A stretch of 23,258 nucleotides of DNA from the NCBI GenBank assembly GCA_012064415.1, contig SSNU01000048.1, forward strand, positions 71,010 through 94,267. The letters run 5' to 3'. Source of the DNA: Gyrodactylus bullatarudis (lineage: Eukaryota > Platyhelminthes > Monogenea > Gyrodactylidea > Gyrodactylidae). The position numbers were made by a program, and so were the translations under genes. Shown here one piece after another: positions 1 through 9,045 of the stretch. Under the pieces are notes generated by a model. It was not told the origin of the DNA and made no database searches. It saw only the letters and a program-made list of their open reading frames with translations. How positions within the stretch are numbered: the stretch's first letter is position 1; every line of letters begins with the position of its first letter.

Positions 1-819
1 AGAGAACGGGGTGATAAGGAGAATGTTATTCTCAAGAGCCTTATCAAAGATGTTAAACAGAGTTTTCATTAAAATTTTGATTAATTTTTATTTTATCTTA
101 ACTTAATTTGTGATAAACATGTTTGAGAAATGAGGAAATCTAGAAAAGTCAGAAAACAAATTTAGAATAAACATCTGAGACCAGTTTACAGATTCCCACT
201 CTTAAAAAAACAATGTTTTTTAAGTCGAAATTTCCTTTTCATTGATTTGTGAAAACATCCTTGTATACATATAAATTTATACACAAAGCTGACATGACAG
301 GGTGGGGGGTAGTGTAGACATGGTTAGACAGACAAAAATTTACGCTTCCCCATGTCTTTGAATTAAATTTGTATTTGCCTATACACGTTGAAATGATAAA
401 ATAATTATGTAAACAGATATCAAAAGGTCACGGTCCTTTTTTAGGAGCACCCAGGAAAATTTGTTACCTTAAAAAAATTTTTTACTGTACTTGTAAGCAA
501 ATTATTTATTGGTCAACTTTCGTGATTAATTTTGAAACAAAAATATCTACCAATTCTACACCTGCAATAAAGAAAAAAGGTAGAAAAAGTTTAAGTGGAC
601 AACACCTAATAGACAGATATGTGAAGAGAAAATAATGACCGTGGTGACTTACAGTGTGATCCTATCCCTCCCCTTCATCAGTGTATAATATTGATTTCAA
701 CCAATCAGAGGATGACGAGGAACATTTATCTGTTGAATTTCACTATATATATCAATAGTCTGAAGAGATCCGGCGAAATATAAGCTTTATTACTAAATAT
801 TCACTCGATTTCTGAATCC
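1..819. other. AT-rich stretch without recognisable gene
   Basis: No supported gene. The first 69 bases read as an open frame on the plus strand ending in TAA, so a C-terminus of something lying upstream of the window is possible but not identifiable. Short plus-strand open stretches (a lysine/arginine-rich one near 575-635 and an acidic one near 692-760) have no start or family signature. The far terminus of the neighbouring piggyBac copy should lie here, but I could not find a second TTAA-flanked terminal repeat. Confidence 0.5.
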
Positions 820-2396
820 TCACAATGAGTATCTCATTGAATTCTGAGAATTATCTATAGATTTTTTACATAGAAAATTCTTACAAAAATAATAACTTTT
901 CTTTTTACAAATAACACAAGTTTTTATATCCTTATCAAGTTCCACTCTTAAAGGGAGGTGGCCTGAATCAATTTCAATACTTCTATTCGAAAGATTCGAT
1001 AGCTCTTCTACCTTATCTTTGCATGATTTTCTTGAAGGCTTCGAAGCATCATCGTTTTCTAAATTTCTCTTCCTCTGTACAAAACTTGAAAACTATCAAA
1101 AAGATTCACAGCTCCAATACCTTTATTGTAGTTATGAACAATGAAGGGCATCGTCACATTTTAAATTTTCTTTGATTTTGAGTTCCATATTTTTATTATT
1201 GAAGTAGGCCTACTGGATGCAAATGTTGAAGTCAAAGTCACAGCTCGATTGTCTAACCATTTTAAAATAAATAATCTGTTTTCTCCGGAGAAAAATAGAT
1301 CAAATGAGCCACGACCTTTAACTTTTAGCTCTTTTCCGTTTGCAGCTCTTTACCTATCATCTTGATCCTGTTTGTCCTTACAGTTACTGTGCTATGAAGT
1401 CCTCTTTCAAGCAAAGTCTTCTGCAACTGGATGCTTGTAAAATAATTTTCGAAGCATACAATGTGATTCGCATTTTCAGGTAAAGTTTCACAGACGTTCA
1501 ATACGTAATCTCCTGATTACATACCGCAACTATTCTGAAGAGTAGGGCATTTTCCGTCATAAATGAAAAAAACCGTGTATGAATCCATCTTTCCCATTTC
1601 TAGAAAATTCTTAGATGCCCCATTTTGTTGGCTTACATGGTAAATACTGTTTCAACCGTGATCTGCCTTTGAAGGGAATTATTTGTGTGTCAACGGATTG
1701 AGTTTGCGATTGAACAGAGTAGAAAATATTGAGCCGAAATATTTCACTAAATCTTCTTATTTTGTAAATTCGATCATTTGCATCAACTTGATTATTGTCA
1801 AAAAATGTAAATTTTGTTGCCAATCGTTGAAGCAGTTCCTGGACATTAAGTGACTTATAGATTCCACTCTAGTTTCATTCGACCAATACATACAGAATCG
1901 TGGTAACTTAATTATTCCTATTCGAAGTAATACTGAGAGATATATTTTAGCTTCATTTACACAACCTCCGAGAACTCAGAATTATTGAGTAGCATAGATA
2001 TTTTATTGGAATACCATCAAGGTAATAATTTCATGCGAAAAAAATCTGTAAAAGTAATCAATTGGAGAAATATTAATACGTGAAGAATGGAGGTCATCAG
2101 TTTGAATGAATTTGAGGATGATTTCAGGTGTCTCGCATGTCAAAACTGTGAAGATTCATCGTTTGATTAACGGTTACAGAATTTGAATCAGAATCGTCAG
2201 ACTACATTTCATAATGTACATTCGTTTCATTTGAATCTTCGTCATTCATATCTATTTCATCATCTGATTTTTCTGTATTTGGTAAAAACAAGAGAGTATA
2301 CTTTGTCATTTCTTGTTGACTTAACATCGAATTCACTTTAAATTTTCTATAACTTTGAATACCGATAAGTTTTATATGACCTCGTTTTAAATCCAA
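820..2396 (-). pseudogene. piggyBac-family transposase, decayed
   Basis: Remnant of a piggyBac (DDE_Tnp_1_7) cut-and-paste transposase. Reading the minus strand from high to low coordinates: an acidic N-terminal region (about 2200-2396, SDDEIDMNDEDSNET); the first catalytic Asp region (about 1611-1823, VDTQIIPFKGRS followed by LKQYLPCKPTKWGI); the second catalytic block (about 1438-1465, VCFENYFTS, where the family usually has F-D-N-W-F-T-S, so Asp is replaced by Glu); VTVRTNRIKMIGKEL; the third block WLDNRAVTLTS (about 1215-1262); the YNKGIGAVNLFDS motif, a form of the family's YNxxMGGVDxxD; and a C-terminal Cys-rich tail with CVICKKK...FC ending at a TGA at 820-822. Several in-frame stops and frame changes separate these blocks, so it is dead. 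Family assignment is firm; the limits of the N-terminus are not. Confidence 0.88.
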
Positions 2397-2687
2397 AATA
2401 TCAGACCAATGACGTAAAAGTTTATAATAGGTATTTATGCATGTATGAACTATTTTTTAATTGATCGTAAGAACCCCATGTTTCTATAACTAATTATAAA
2501 AAATTAATTGTACGGAGAAAAACAAGAAAATATTGATGTCTTAACAAAAAAATTAAAACCTTATAAAAGGTGCTAATCATCGCATAATCAATGCAATTTA
2601 TATTTCGTTTTATAAATAGTAATTCATAGTTACAATGAAATTAAGTATTATTGTAATAAATGATTTAAGTTAGGAATGGAATTAAAT

Positions 2688-2730
2688 CCATTACGAGGTC
2701 GTATACGACCTACAGTCTCGAGAGAGTTAA
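2688..2730 (-). repeat. piggyBac 5' terminal repeat with TTAA site
   Basis: Read on the minus strand the segment starts TTAACTCTCTCGAGACTG and contains the palindrome GGTCGTATACGACC. TTAA (2727-2730) is the universal piggyBac target. It lies upstream of the N-terminus of the piggyBac pseudogene in the right orientation, so it is probably that element's 5' end. A matching left-hand end was not found. Confidence 0.6.
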
Positions 2731-2772
2731 CAGGAAAATTAAAGTGACCTAAATTTTGCGATATTACTATTC
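2727..2772 (-). repeat. Tc1-type terminal fragment, piggyBac target
   Basis: This stretch matches 4677-4727, the right end of the neighbouring Tc1-like element, in the same orientation: both carry TTAA, then an AGGAAAA-like stretch, ATTAAAGTG and CCTAAATTTTGCGA. The TTAA used by piggyBac is itself part of the shared sequence. The simplest reading is that piggyBac inserted into the end of an older Tc1 copy. Confidence 0.6.
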
Positions 2773-2822
2773 AAACCTACTTTTGGTTTGTTATGAGTTT
2801 TTTTTTTCATTTCGCGTATATT

Positions 2823-2945
2823 AAAACTACCTAGTTAATCTAGATAAACCATGAGATTTTAGTTGAAGTAATTAATGAATTTAATTTTCATTTGCACAAC
2901 TGAAAACTCCCTGAAATTAAAAACAAAGCATAGTTAGTATAGTTA
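2823..2945 (-). repeat. Dispersed repeat, partner at 8447-8565
   Basis: The reverse complement aligns with 8447-8565 over about 110 bp (CTAACTATGCTTTGTTT, AGTTTTCAGTT / GATTTCAGTT, GAAAATT.AATT, GGTTTATC.AGATTAA). No coding signal. Probably a fragment of a shared non-autonomous element or LINE/Penelope UTR; family unknown. Confidence 0.6.
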
Positions 2946-2968
2946 TTAGTAATGTTATTAATATTACA

Positions 2969-3003
2969 ACCAAGTAGTTCTTCAAGCGAACAACGTTATA
3001 GTC
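2969..3003. repeat. Fold-back fragment related to 11180-11245
   Basis: The first 15-16 bases (CCAAGTAGTTCTTCA) match 11182-11196 directly, while the next bases (AGCGAACAACGTTATAG) match the reverse complement of about 11221-11240. Two pieces of one parent sequence, the C-terminal coding end of the Penelope-like segment at 11.2 kb, are thus joined here in opposite orientation. Confidence 0.5.
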
Positions 3004-3320
3004 AATTTTATTAATATTATTATTTTTATAGTATACAAAGTATTCGTTGTTTAATACGTTCTATTCTTATTAGAAATGTACTATATAGCCTCCAATCATT
3101 TTTAGTTTTTTCTATGAGATTTGAAAGTTTGTACTCTCATCTATAGTGATAATCAAAAATAAGTATACACCTATAGAACCTATGCTCTTAGTTTTATTTT
3201 AAATGATCTCCAGAAGAGTGATATGTCAGAGTGAAAAAATCTTTTTAAAACTGCGTATTTTTAAACATAGTTTATTTCAACAAAATTCAGAAAATTTGGA
3301 TTTACTATTTTTATACACAT

Positions 3321-3595
3321 TTATTTTGTAAAATTTCCATCCGATAAAACAACATTCATGCATCTTCTCTGCATATATTTATAAAGGTTCTTTATGACTT
3401 CTTCAGGTATTGATTTCCATTCTTCCATAATTTTGGTTATCAAATCATGCTTATTACAAAAATCTTGCCATTTTGATAAACTTTTTGGTATAAAATCCCC
3501 CAGAGATTTTCGAATGGATTTAAATCCGGGCTTCTGGCTGGCCAAGGAAGTACTTTTATATTATAATCCGAAAACCAGTTAATGGTTGATTTAGA
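3321..3595 (-). pseudogene. Tc1 transposase, C-terminal part (family B)
   Basis: C-terminal end of a DD34E-type Tc1 transposase. On the minus strand it begins around NWFSDYNIKVLP, continues WPARSPDLNPFENLWG (3544 down to about 3497, containing the third catalytic residue, Glu), then after a frame change ends EEWKSIPEEVIKNLY...MQRRC...VLSDGNFTK and a stop. This tail, with its EEW..IP and RRC motifs, is classic Tc1. The N-terminal two thirds are absent; upstream sequence belongs to another Tc1 family, with its own copy of the same motif. Confidence 0.8.
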
Positions 3596-4408
3596 ACTAT
3601 GCTCTCAATTTGGTTGAGATCAGAACTTCTAGGGGGCCATTCTATGATATTTATACCAGCTTGGTCTAAGATCTCTTCAGTATGCTTGGAACGACCACAA
3701 GACGCGTTATCATGCTGAAAAATCAATCCATTTTCTAATATCTCTTCTTTAAATGGTAATAAGGAGTTTTCAAGAACGTTTTGAAAGGTTTTTAAATTCA
3801 TCTTGGAGATAATGGTTTCTAGCCTCAAAGTCTCTCCATAGCTGACCCCTCCCCAAACCATTGCTGAGCCTCCGCCAAAATCTCTTTTGACTGTTTGCGA
3901 TTTTGAACGATATTTTGTTTGCCAACGCTAACTAAGCTCATCAGGAACGTCTAAACTGAATTTTTTCTCATCTTAAAATATGGCATTTTCTCATAAAAGT
4001 TCTCTTCAAATTTTCCTTAGATAAAGTCTAGGCGTCTCGATATAAGAATCTCAGATACGAAACAAACTCGTTTGACGTTCGTTCAACAAAATTCAAGGTT
4101 TCCATTGACAGTATTTTGAAGTGTTCGTAAACTTGTGTTGAGATTCAGTTTATTTCTTATCTGTGAACAATTCTCCCCTCTTTTTCAATCATTCTTTTGA
4201 TCTTGCCCAACATCAAGTCAGTAATTTTAGGCTTAGGACCTGGCTTAAATAATTTTTTCTTGTACCCTTTTCTTTTTGAAATGTTTTTGATGATTTTACA
4301 CGAACAACCAAGCAATTTGGCTATTTCTCGGCTACTTAAATTTCGGCTCTTGAGCTCAAAAAGCTGATTCAAACAAACTTTCATAAATAGCCGATTTTGA
4401 TTATGCAT
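3596..4408 (-). pseudogene. Tc1/Tc3 transposase, N-terminal and middle (family A)
   Basis: Starts with a Met at 4408 and an N-terminal helix-turn-helix (about residues 15-50, LSSREIAKLLGCSCKIIKNI), then a GPKPKIT motif comparable to the Tc1 GRPR linker. After frame breaks, DEKKFSLDVPDEL (about 3945-3990) supplies the first catalytic Asp, followed by MVWGGVSYGETLRLE, FQHDNASCGRS (second Asp) and WPPRSSDLNQIES (about 3602-3640). Spacing from the second Asp to the Glu is 34 residues, the Tc1 DD34E signature. The reading is lost just after this Glu, where sequence of a different Tc1 copy begins. Frameshifts and stops make it inactive. Confidence 0.82.
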
Positions 4409-4727
4409 GAAGATTTTTTTTCAGAAGTTGAGCTAAAAATATTTCCTGGAAATTAATCTATCATGATCGAAAAATAGGGTGATTACTTACCGATAGAATC
4501 AATTATGAAAAAGTGAAAACAAAAATATTGCGTTTTGTATCTTAACGGAATATAGTATTTTCGAATTTTTCAAAAAACGTTTAATGAATTTGTAAAAATA
4601 AGATTTTCAAAATATTTTATGGACTGTAAAAATTCTATTGATGTTATTTTTTATCGAAATTGGATGTAAAATAAGGAAGTTAAAGGAAAAATTAAAGTGA
4701 AAACCTAAATTTTGCGACCACTATAGT

Positions 4728-5261
4728 TTTCTTAGTGCATCTAATAAAATTTGCAATTTTTCTTAGGCTTATGCCATCTTCCAGAACCTCTATAGCACGT
4801 TTTTTCTGGAAATTTGTTTACCTCGAATACTTGGATTCATTAGTTGACATTAGAACAATTTCAGGAGTTAGTGTAGATCTTATGTAAGGCTGAGGGTGAT
4901 AATTCAAAAACTTCTTGTAAATTCTCAAAAAAAGTATTATTATGACTAAAAAACAAACTCGAGAAAAGTGTATACTTAAATATGACGATTGAAAAATTAA
5001 TGAAAAATATTAAATTTGCATTTAATGAATTCTGTTAGAATTTACTACGAATTGATACATTTGAAGATGTAGACAATTTTTCACTCTTTCGAGTGACATA
5101 TCCCACGTCTTGAGATCATTTAAATTTAAAACAAAAAAAGTACCAACCGAAGAGATAAATAAAATAAAATCCCCCCTTGTACGTGTAATACAAATTGTAT
5201 GACACGAATAAACCATTCACGCATATATCTGGAATAGATAATACACTTGATATATGATTTC
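4728..5261. other. Non-coding AT-rich spacer
   Basis: No family match. A 64-codon open frame at 5022-5216 (minus) shows no motif and looks like chance. Confidence 0.5.
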
Positions 5262-5400
5262 AGGGAAAAACCAGTGAAAATGGGAAAAATTTAATTCATT
5301 TGCCATGCTCACTAAGTTTTCACTGGTTTCCCACTTTCACTAGTGATTTCTGTCCACTCAATGTCAGGACATTTTGCTGGGAAATCAAAAACTCTTATCC
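5262..5400. repeat. Remnant of long-TIR element terminus
   Basis: Contains GTGAAAATGGGAAA and TTTCACTAGTGATTTCTGTCC, which resemble the terminal inverted repeats of the element at 5813-7128. It also folds on itself: GGGAAAAACCAGTGAAAA (5263-5280) opposes TTTTCACTGGTTTCCC (5317-5332). It abuts the truncated start of LINE copy 3. Likely a diverged or solo relative of the long-TIR family. Confidence 0.55.
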
Positions 5401-5402
5401 TG

Positions 5403-5763
5403 GATCCGTTGTTGAATTCTGTACAGGATGCTGGAATCCTGAGAAGCCTGAATTGTCCATGAAGCTTCAGAAAGTTGCCAAACTTTTCTGACGTAAACTG
5501 TCTGAACCATACAGGAATAAACTCAGTCTACCTTCCGAATAAATAATGGTTCGAAGAGATATCAAAAGCATTATACTCATCAAAAAGTCCCTCACTCCTC
5601 AAAGTCCTCCTGGACTCCGTGATCGATACAGAATACAAGGAGAAATCAAAAATCTGGCTATCTTCACGAGAAGCGAAAAATTATATGAAAAGTTACGAAC
5701 TATCATAAAAACAATGAGTTTATTTGAATGCAAGAATGAAATTAACTCGAGATTCCTTAACTA
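5403..5763 (+). pseudogene. LINE reverse transcriptase C-terminus, copy 3
   Basis: Encodes VVEFCTGCWNPEKPELS...KVAKLF, a stop, RKLSEPYRNKLSLPSE, a second stop, then MVRRDIKSIILIKKSL to the end at 5763. This is the region after the RT palm (the VEF..GCWNP block of Jockey/CR1-like LINEs). Both stops (TGA after KVAKLF, TAA after LPSE) are shared with copy 2, whereas copy 1 reads through both positions. Confidence 0.8.
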
Positions 5764-5812
5764 AATCCAAAAAAAAGTATTACCTATTTCCTTAATTATG
5801 AAAGATGTATAT

Positions 5813-6083
5813 GTTACCGTGAAAATGGGAAATCAGTGAATGGGCGATAATCACTAGTGAAAATGGGATTACGTTCATATTCACGGGAAAATGAGAAATA
5901 TTTACACTTTTCACTGAGTTTTTACTTGAACCTTCACCGTGAAAATGGAAAATTAGTGAATGGACGGTAATCCCTAGTAAAAATGGGAATTATCTCATAC
6001 AATGAGATTTAATTTTTTAAAGGGCCCATACCATCGGTCATACTTTTGTCGTACTTATAGCTAAACCTTTTTTAACCATTAAT
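5813..6083 (+). repeat. Left terminal inverted repeat
   Basis: Contains two diverged internal subunits about 120 bp apart: one beginning ACCGTGAAAATGGGAAATCA (5815) and one beginning CACCGTGAAAATGGAAAATT (about 5936), each followed by AGTGAATGG, a TAAT, CTAGT and AAAATGGGA. So the terminal repeat is itself a degenerate tandem duplication. The inner end carries GGGCCCATACCATCGGTCAT. Confidence 0.85.
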
Positions 6084-6186
6084 AAAAACAAGGATTATGA
6101 TATTGGGTTAATTCTAAAAGTAGCCCCAAGAACTGCCAAATTATTTCACGTAATTATTTCATTCATAAATTATCTCTCGGATTTAT

Positions 6187-6600
6187 TTGGATAAAGAAAA
6201 GTCAAAAATGCTGATAAAGAACCCTTTTTATCTGACTATTATATGCAAAAAGTTGAGAATTTTATCGAAACTTCGAAATTTCTCGAAAGTCTATCAAACT
6301 ACAAAAGAAGGTACTTATCAAGTTAAAACAGAGAGGAATAGTTCTATTCGAAAAATCGTTGATTATAATTCACTCAAGTGCTCCTGTGACTTTATGAAAT
6401 TAATGGCTTTTGCTGTCTCGAAATATTTATCTAGTCCACCCAATGAATTAGCGCCTTTCTTTTACAAAATGGACTCAGCAAAAAGAGCATATTCTGGATA
6501 ACCTCTGGAAGAGCATTACTTCTTTGAGCTTGAAGCAAATAAGAAAAGAGGCCGACCATGTAAATTAAGAATAAGAACTAAGGATGAGAAAAGAAGATGA
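6187..6600 (+). pseudogene. C-terminal transposase remnant with SWIM-like and AT-hook-like motifs
   Basis: Single frame inside the long-TIR element, open at 6187-6501 and, after one in-frame TAA, to a TGA at 6598-6600. It contains YNSLKCSCDFMKLMAFAVSKYL, which resembles the start of a SWIM zinc finger (C-x-C-x-n-C-x-H) with the second Cys/His pair missing, and after the stop KKRGRPCKLR, an AT-hook or basic nuclear-localisation-like motif. SWIM fingers followed by RGRP-type tails occur at the C-termini of MULE/FAR1-like transposases. The catalytic DDE part is absent, so the element would be non-autonomous. Assignment is tentative. Confidence 0.45.
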
Positions 6601-6857
6601 ATATCTAAGAAATTTATTCAATAAAACTTTTATGGAGAAATATGAGCAACCTATTTTTAATTTTGAATGAAGATGATAAACAAAATATCATAATCCTTGT
6701 AAATAAAATTTTAGAATCTAAATAAATAGAGTCAAAATAAATCTAGGAAGAATCCTCAATATTTTAATTGAAATACGACTTTAGTGAAATATGTAAAATA
6801 TGGAAGAAAGTGTAGTTAAAAGTAATGTACAAATTGTAGAAAAAGATGTAATAAACT

Positions 6858-7128
6858 TTTAATGGTCAAAAAAAGTTTAGGTATATGTACGACGAAATTA
6901 TGACCGATGGTATGGGCCCTTTAAAAAATTAAATCTCATTGTATGAGATAATTCCCATTTTTACTAGGGATTACCGTCCATTCACTAATTTTCCATTTTC
7001 ACGGTGAAGGTTCAAGTAAAAACTCAGTGAAAAGTGTAAATATTTCTCATTTTCCCGTGAATATGAACGTAATCCCATTTTCACTAGTGATTATCGCCCA
7101 TTCACTGATTTCCCATTTTCACGGTAAC
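6858..7128 (-). repeat. Right terminal inverted repeat
   Basis: Reverse complement of 5813-6083 with only scattered differences, mostly toward the core (ACTTTTGTCGTACTTATAG on the left against AATTTCGTCGTACATATAC here). The outer roughly 230 bp appear nearly identical, which points to a comparatively young element or arm homogenisation. Confidence 0.85.
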
Positions 7129-7838
7129 ATATATATATAGAAGTAATGAGTTGAAAAAGTATATTAAATCACAATTTAACTATGTCTTTTGTAATGTTGA
7201 GACTTCACTAACTTGTTCATATTCAATATTTATCTAGATCACTTAAAGCCTGTTAACCCATATCAGAGAATATATCTTCTTTTTAGATAAAAAAATAAAA
7301 TCTCAAGTCTAAGCTCACCTGTTGGATCTAATTCATCACAGCAGGAAGTGTAATCAATAATGATCACTGATCACATAATTGCTCTTTTGAATCTCAACAA
7401 AAGATTTTACCGAAAAAATATTGTATTCTAAGCTAGAAAATGTATCCCTACTAGGACTTGGTCCTATTAAAAAATTAAATATGAATAAATAGTGATCAAC
7501 TGGTTGAAAAAAATGACTTGAAGATAGTAAAATACTCGATAATGAAATTATAATTATCTTAATATGCAACATTGGTGACAGAAGCTTTTCTTTTTTCAAT
7601 AATACTGGGAAAATCTAGAATTCTGAAGAAATTAGATAAAGAATCCTAATTTCCGAAGGTAATAATTCTATTGTGATTGAAAAATACTTGAAGAATCAAT
7701 ACTGATAACTATATATATTTTTTGATTATATTATATAAGATTTAGATTATAATAGATTTTGCAAAATATTTTAATTATTATTGAAAATGATTAATGTAAA
7801 GCAGAACTTATAAACTGTTCAATAAATTTCATTTCATC

Positions 7839-8846
7839 TGCTTAGACATCCTCTGACATAAGCCGAGTCGTGAACTGGTGCATGATCCATTTGAACGTAT
7901 AAATTTTCACTATGATATCCCTCATTCGATATTCTGGGTTACAAGACTTAAGAAAGCTCTACCATTTATATTGCCTGAGGCTGAAGTGAGAGTAATACCT
8001 TTGCCATATTTATTTTTGTTATATTATTAAACACATTATTAAAAAAAATTACTATTCTATCCTTTATAGTTGTTTAAAAACTGTTGGCACTTTTTTTGAT
8101 TTCAGTGAAAATGATTACAATTTCATTTTATTATTTCAAGTGAAGTTTTCACACTAACTTTGTAGAATTCATAACTAAAACCAATTATCAACTTTATTTC
8201 ATTTGATTTTGTAAGCTTTGTATGAATAATAACTTCTATATTAGTTTGTGATAAAATAAGCATTCTTTGAGCCACATTATCATAGTGAAATCTTTAAACT
8301 TTGCATTATTTTTTTGCAATATTTCAGTTAAACAAAGTTTTATTCTATTCTACTTTTTTCATGTAATTACACTTGAATTCTTTTTATCATTTACTCTGAA
8401 TTAAAAGAATAGTCCGTTTTGAACATTGATAATAAATCGAATATTCTAACTATGCTTTGTTTCTAATTTCGGGAAGATTTCAGTTAGAAAGATGAAAATT
8501 GAATTAATTTATTACTTGAATTAAGACTCACGGTTTATCAAGATTAATTAGGGAGTTTTGATATTCCCTTATGCATTACTTTAGCTGCAACATATACACT
8601 GAACGCTACTTCAATCCATGAAATAATTTGATAATTTTAAGTTATTATGTTGTTTCATAGGGAATTAAGAAAATATAAAATTATGGATAGTTTAAATTTT
8701 AGAACTTTAAATGGCGTCATATCATTTTTTGGTTCGTGAATGAGCTCAAAACTCAAAGACAATTCTCGAAGAGTCAGGTTTCATATGTGTTTTATAATTT
8801 TCGATATCTTCAATCAATCGAACATTATTTTTTAGCTGAGTCATAT
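7839..8846. other. Non-coding AT-rich spacer
   Basis: No coding signal. Holds the dispersed repeat at 8447-8565; the rest, including a stretch rich in TTTCA and AATTT words, shows nothing I can name. Confidence 0.5.
8447..8565 (+). repeat. Dispersed repeat, partner at 2823-2945
   Basis: Inverted relative to its partner; starts CTAACTATGCTTTGTTTCTA and ends around GATTAATTAGGGAGTTTTGA. Both copies stop matching outside about 110-120 bp, so this is probably a small independent repeat unit or a common UTR fragment. Confidence 0.6.
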
Positions 8847-8888
8847 AAAATAAAGAAAGAAAATGATGCCAGTTAATTCATAAAATAA

Positions 8889-8918
8889 GGCCTATATTTC
8901 GGGCACATTCATCAGTGT
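8889..8918 (-). ncRNA. Hammerhead-like motif, degenerate
   Basis: On the minus strand CTGATGA (8909-8915), a short ATGTGCCC segment, then GAAATA. These are the two invariant boxes of the hammerhead ribozyme core. However I cannot build a stem I between the flanks, so this is at most a relic. Confidence 0.3.
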
Positions 8919-9002
8919 GATACTTGTCATATAAGTTTTTCATCCCGTGATTGACAAATCGAAGTTATGAAACAATAATTTAATGTTTGAAAATTTATAT
9001 GG

Positions 9003-9045
9003 CATGTATCTAACTGATGAGTACGCCCGAAATATAGGCCTTTTT
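9003..9045 (+). ncRNA. Hammerhead-like motif, degenerate
   Basis: CTGATGA at 9014-9020, GTACGCCC, GAAA at 9029-9032, preceded by GGCATGTA just as at 18943. Stem II would begin with a G-C pair, but stem I (UCUAA against the sequence after GGCCUUUUU) does not form. Probably a decayed relative of the Penelope-associated motif. Confidence 0.35.

Larger units (their letters stand above)
3144..4727 (-). mobile_element. Tc1-like element, two-family chimera
   Basis: About 1.58 kb, the usual size for Tc1. The ends are imperfectly inverted: TATAGTGATAATCAAAAAT on the left and, reading inward on the minus strand from 4727, TATAGTGGTCGCAAAATTT. Both start next to TA, the family's target dinucleotide. 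The internal coding region is not one transposase: it contains the catalytic WPxRSxDLNxxE block twice about 100 bp apart, in different frames and with different sequence. An alternative outer 10-bp inverted match (AAGTATACAC at 3161, GTGTATACTT at 4969) also exists, so the exact limits are uncertain. Confidence 0.65.
5813..7128. mobile_element. 1.3-kb DNA transposon with ~270-bp terminal inverted repeats
   Basis: Bounded by GTTACCGTGAAAATGGGAAA and its reverse complement. The inverted repeats (5813 to about 6083, about 6858 to 7128) stay nearly identical until the core begins. LINE copy 2 at 20525-20550 is an unoccupied version of the target, which fixes both ends. The target is a TATATA tract: left flank GATGTATAT, right flank ATATATATATAG, so a duplication of 8 or 9 bp is possible but cannot be counted. 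Long TIRs plus a SWIM-like ORF remnant suggest a Mutator-like (MULE) affinity; this superfamily call is an inference. Confidence 0.8.
5403..7838 (+). mobile_element. LINE copy 3, 5'-truncated and interrupted
   Basis: 3' part of a non-LTR retrotransposon. 5403-5812 and 7129-7838 together match LINE copy 2 (20126-21133) at high identity by eye; the gap between them is the long-TIR element at 5813-7128. It ends with GTAAAGCAGAACTTATAAAC, CAATAAA at 7820-7826 and a short ATTTC-type tail. Relative to copy 2 the 3' UTR holds about 210 bp more (about 7489-7700); copy 2 seems to have lost this between two GAAT microhomologies. Confidence 0.85.

Noticed and set aside
661..690. CTGATGA on the minus strand as a hammerhead core
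   Set aside because: No GAAA box or stems at the right distance.
3161..4978. AAGTATACAC/GTGTATACTT as the true Tc1 ends
   Set aside because: Only 10 bp match and no extended similarity; the ends at 3144 and 4727 next to TA fit better.
5022..5216. 64-codon minus-strand frame
   Set aside because: No motif, no neighbour relation; expected by chance in this composition.
5804..7137. 9-bp target-site duplication of the long-TIR element
   Set aside because: Flanks are a TA-rich tract, so no specific duplication length can be claimed.
7354..7599. 81-codon minus-strand frame with a hydrophobic start
   Set aside because: Lies in the 3' UTR of LINE copy 3; the same region in copy 2 is not open.
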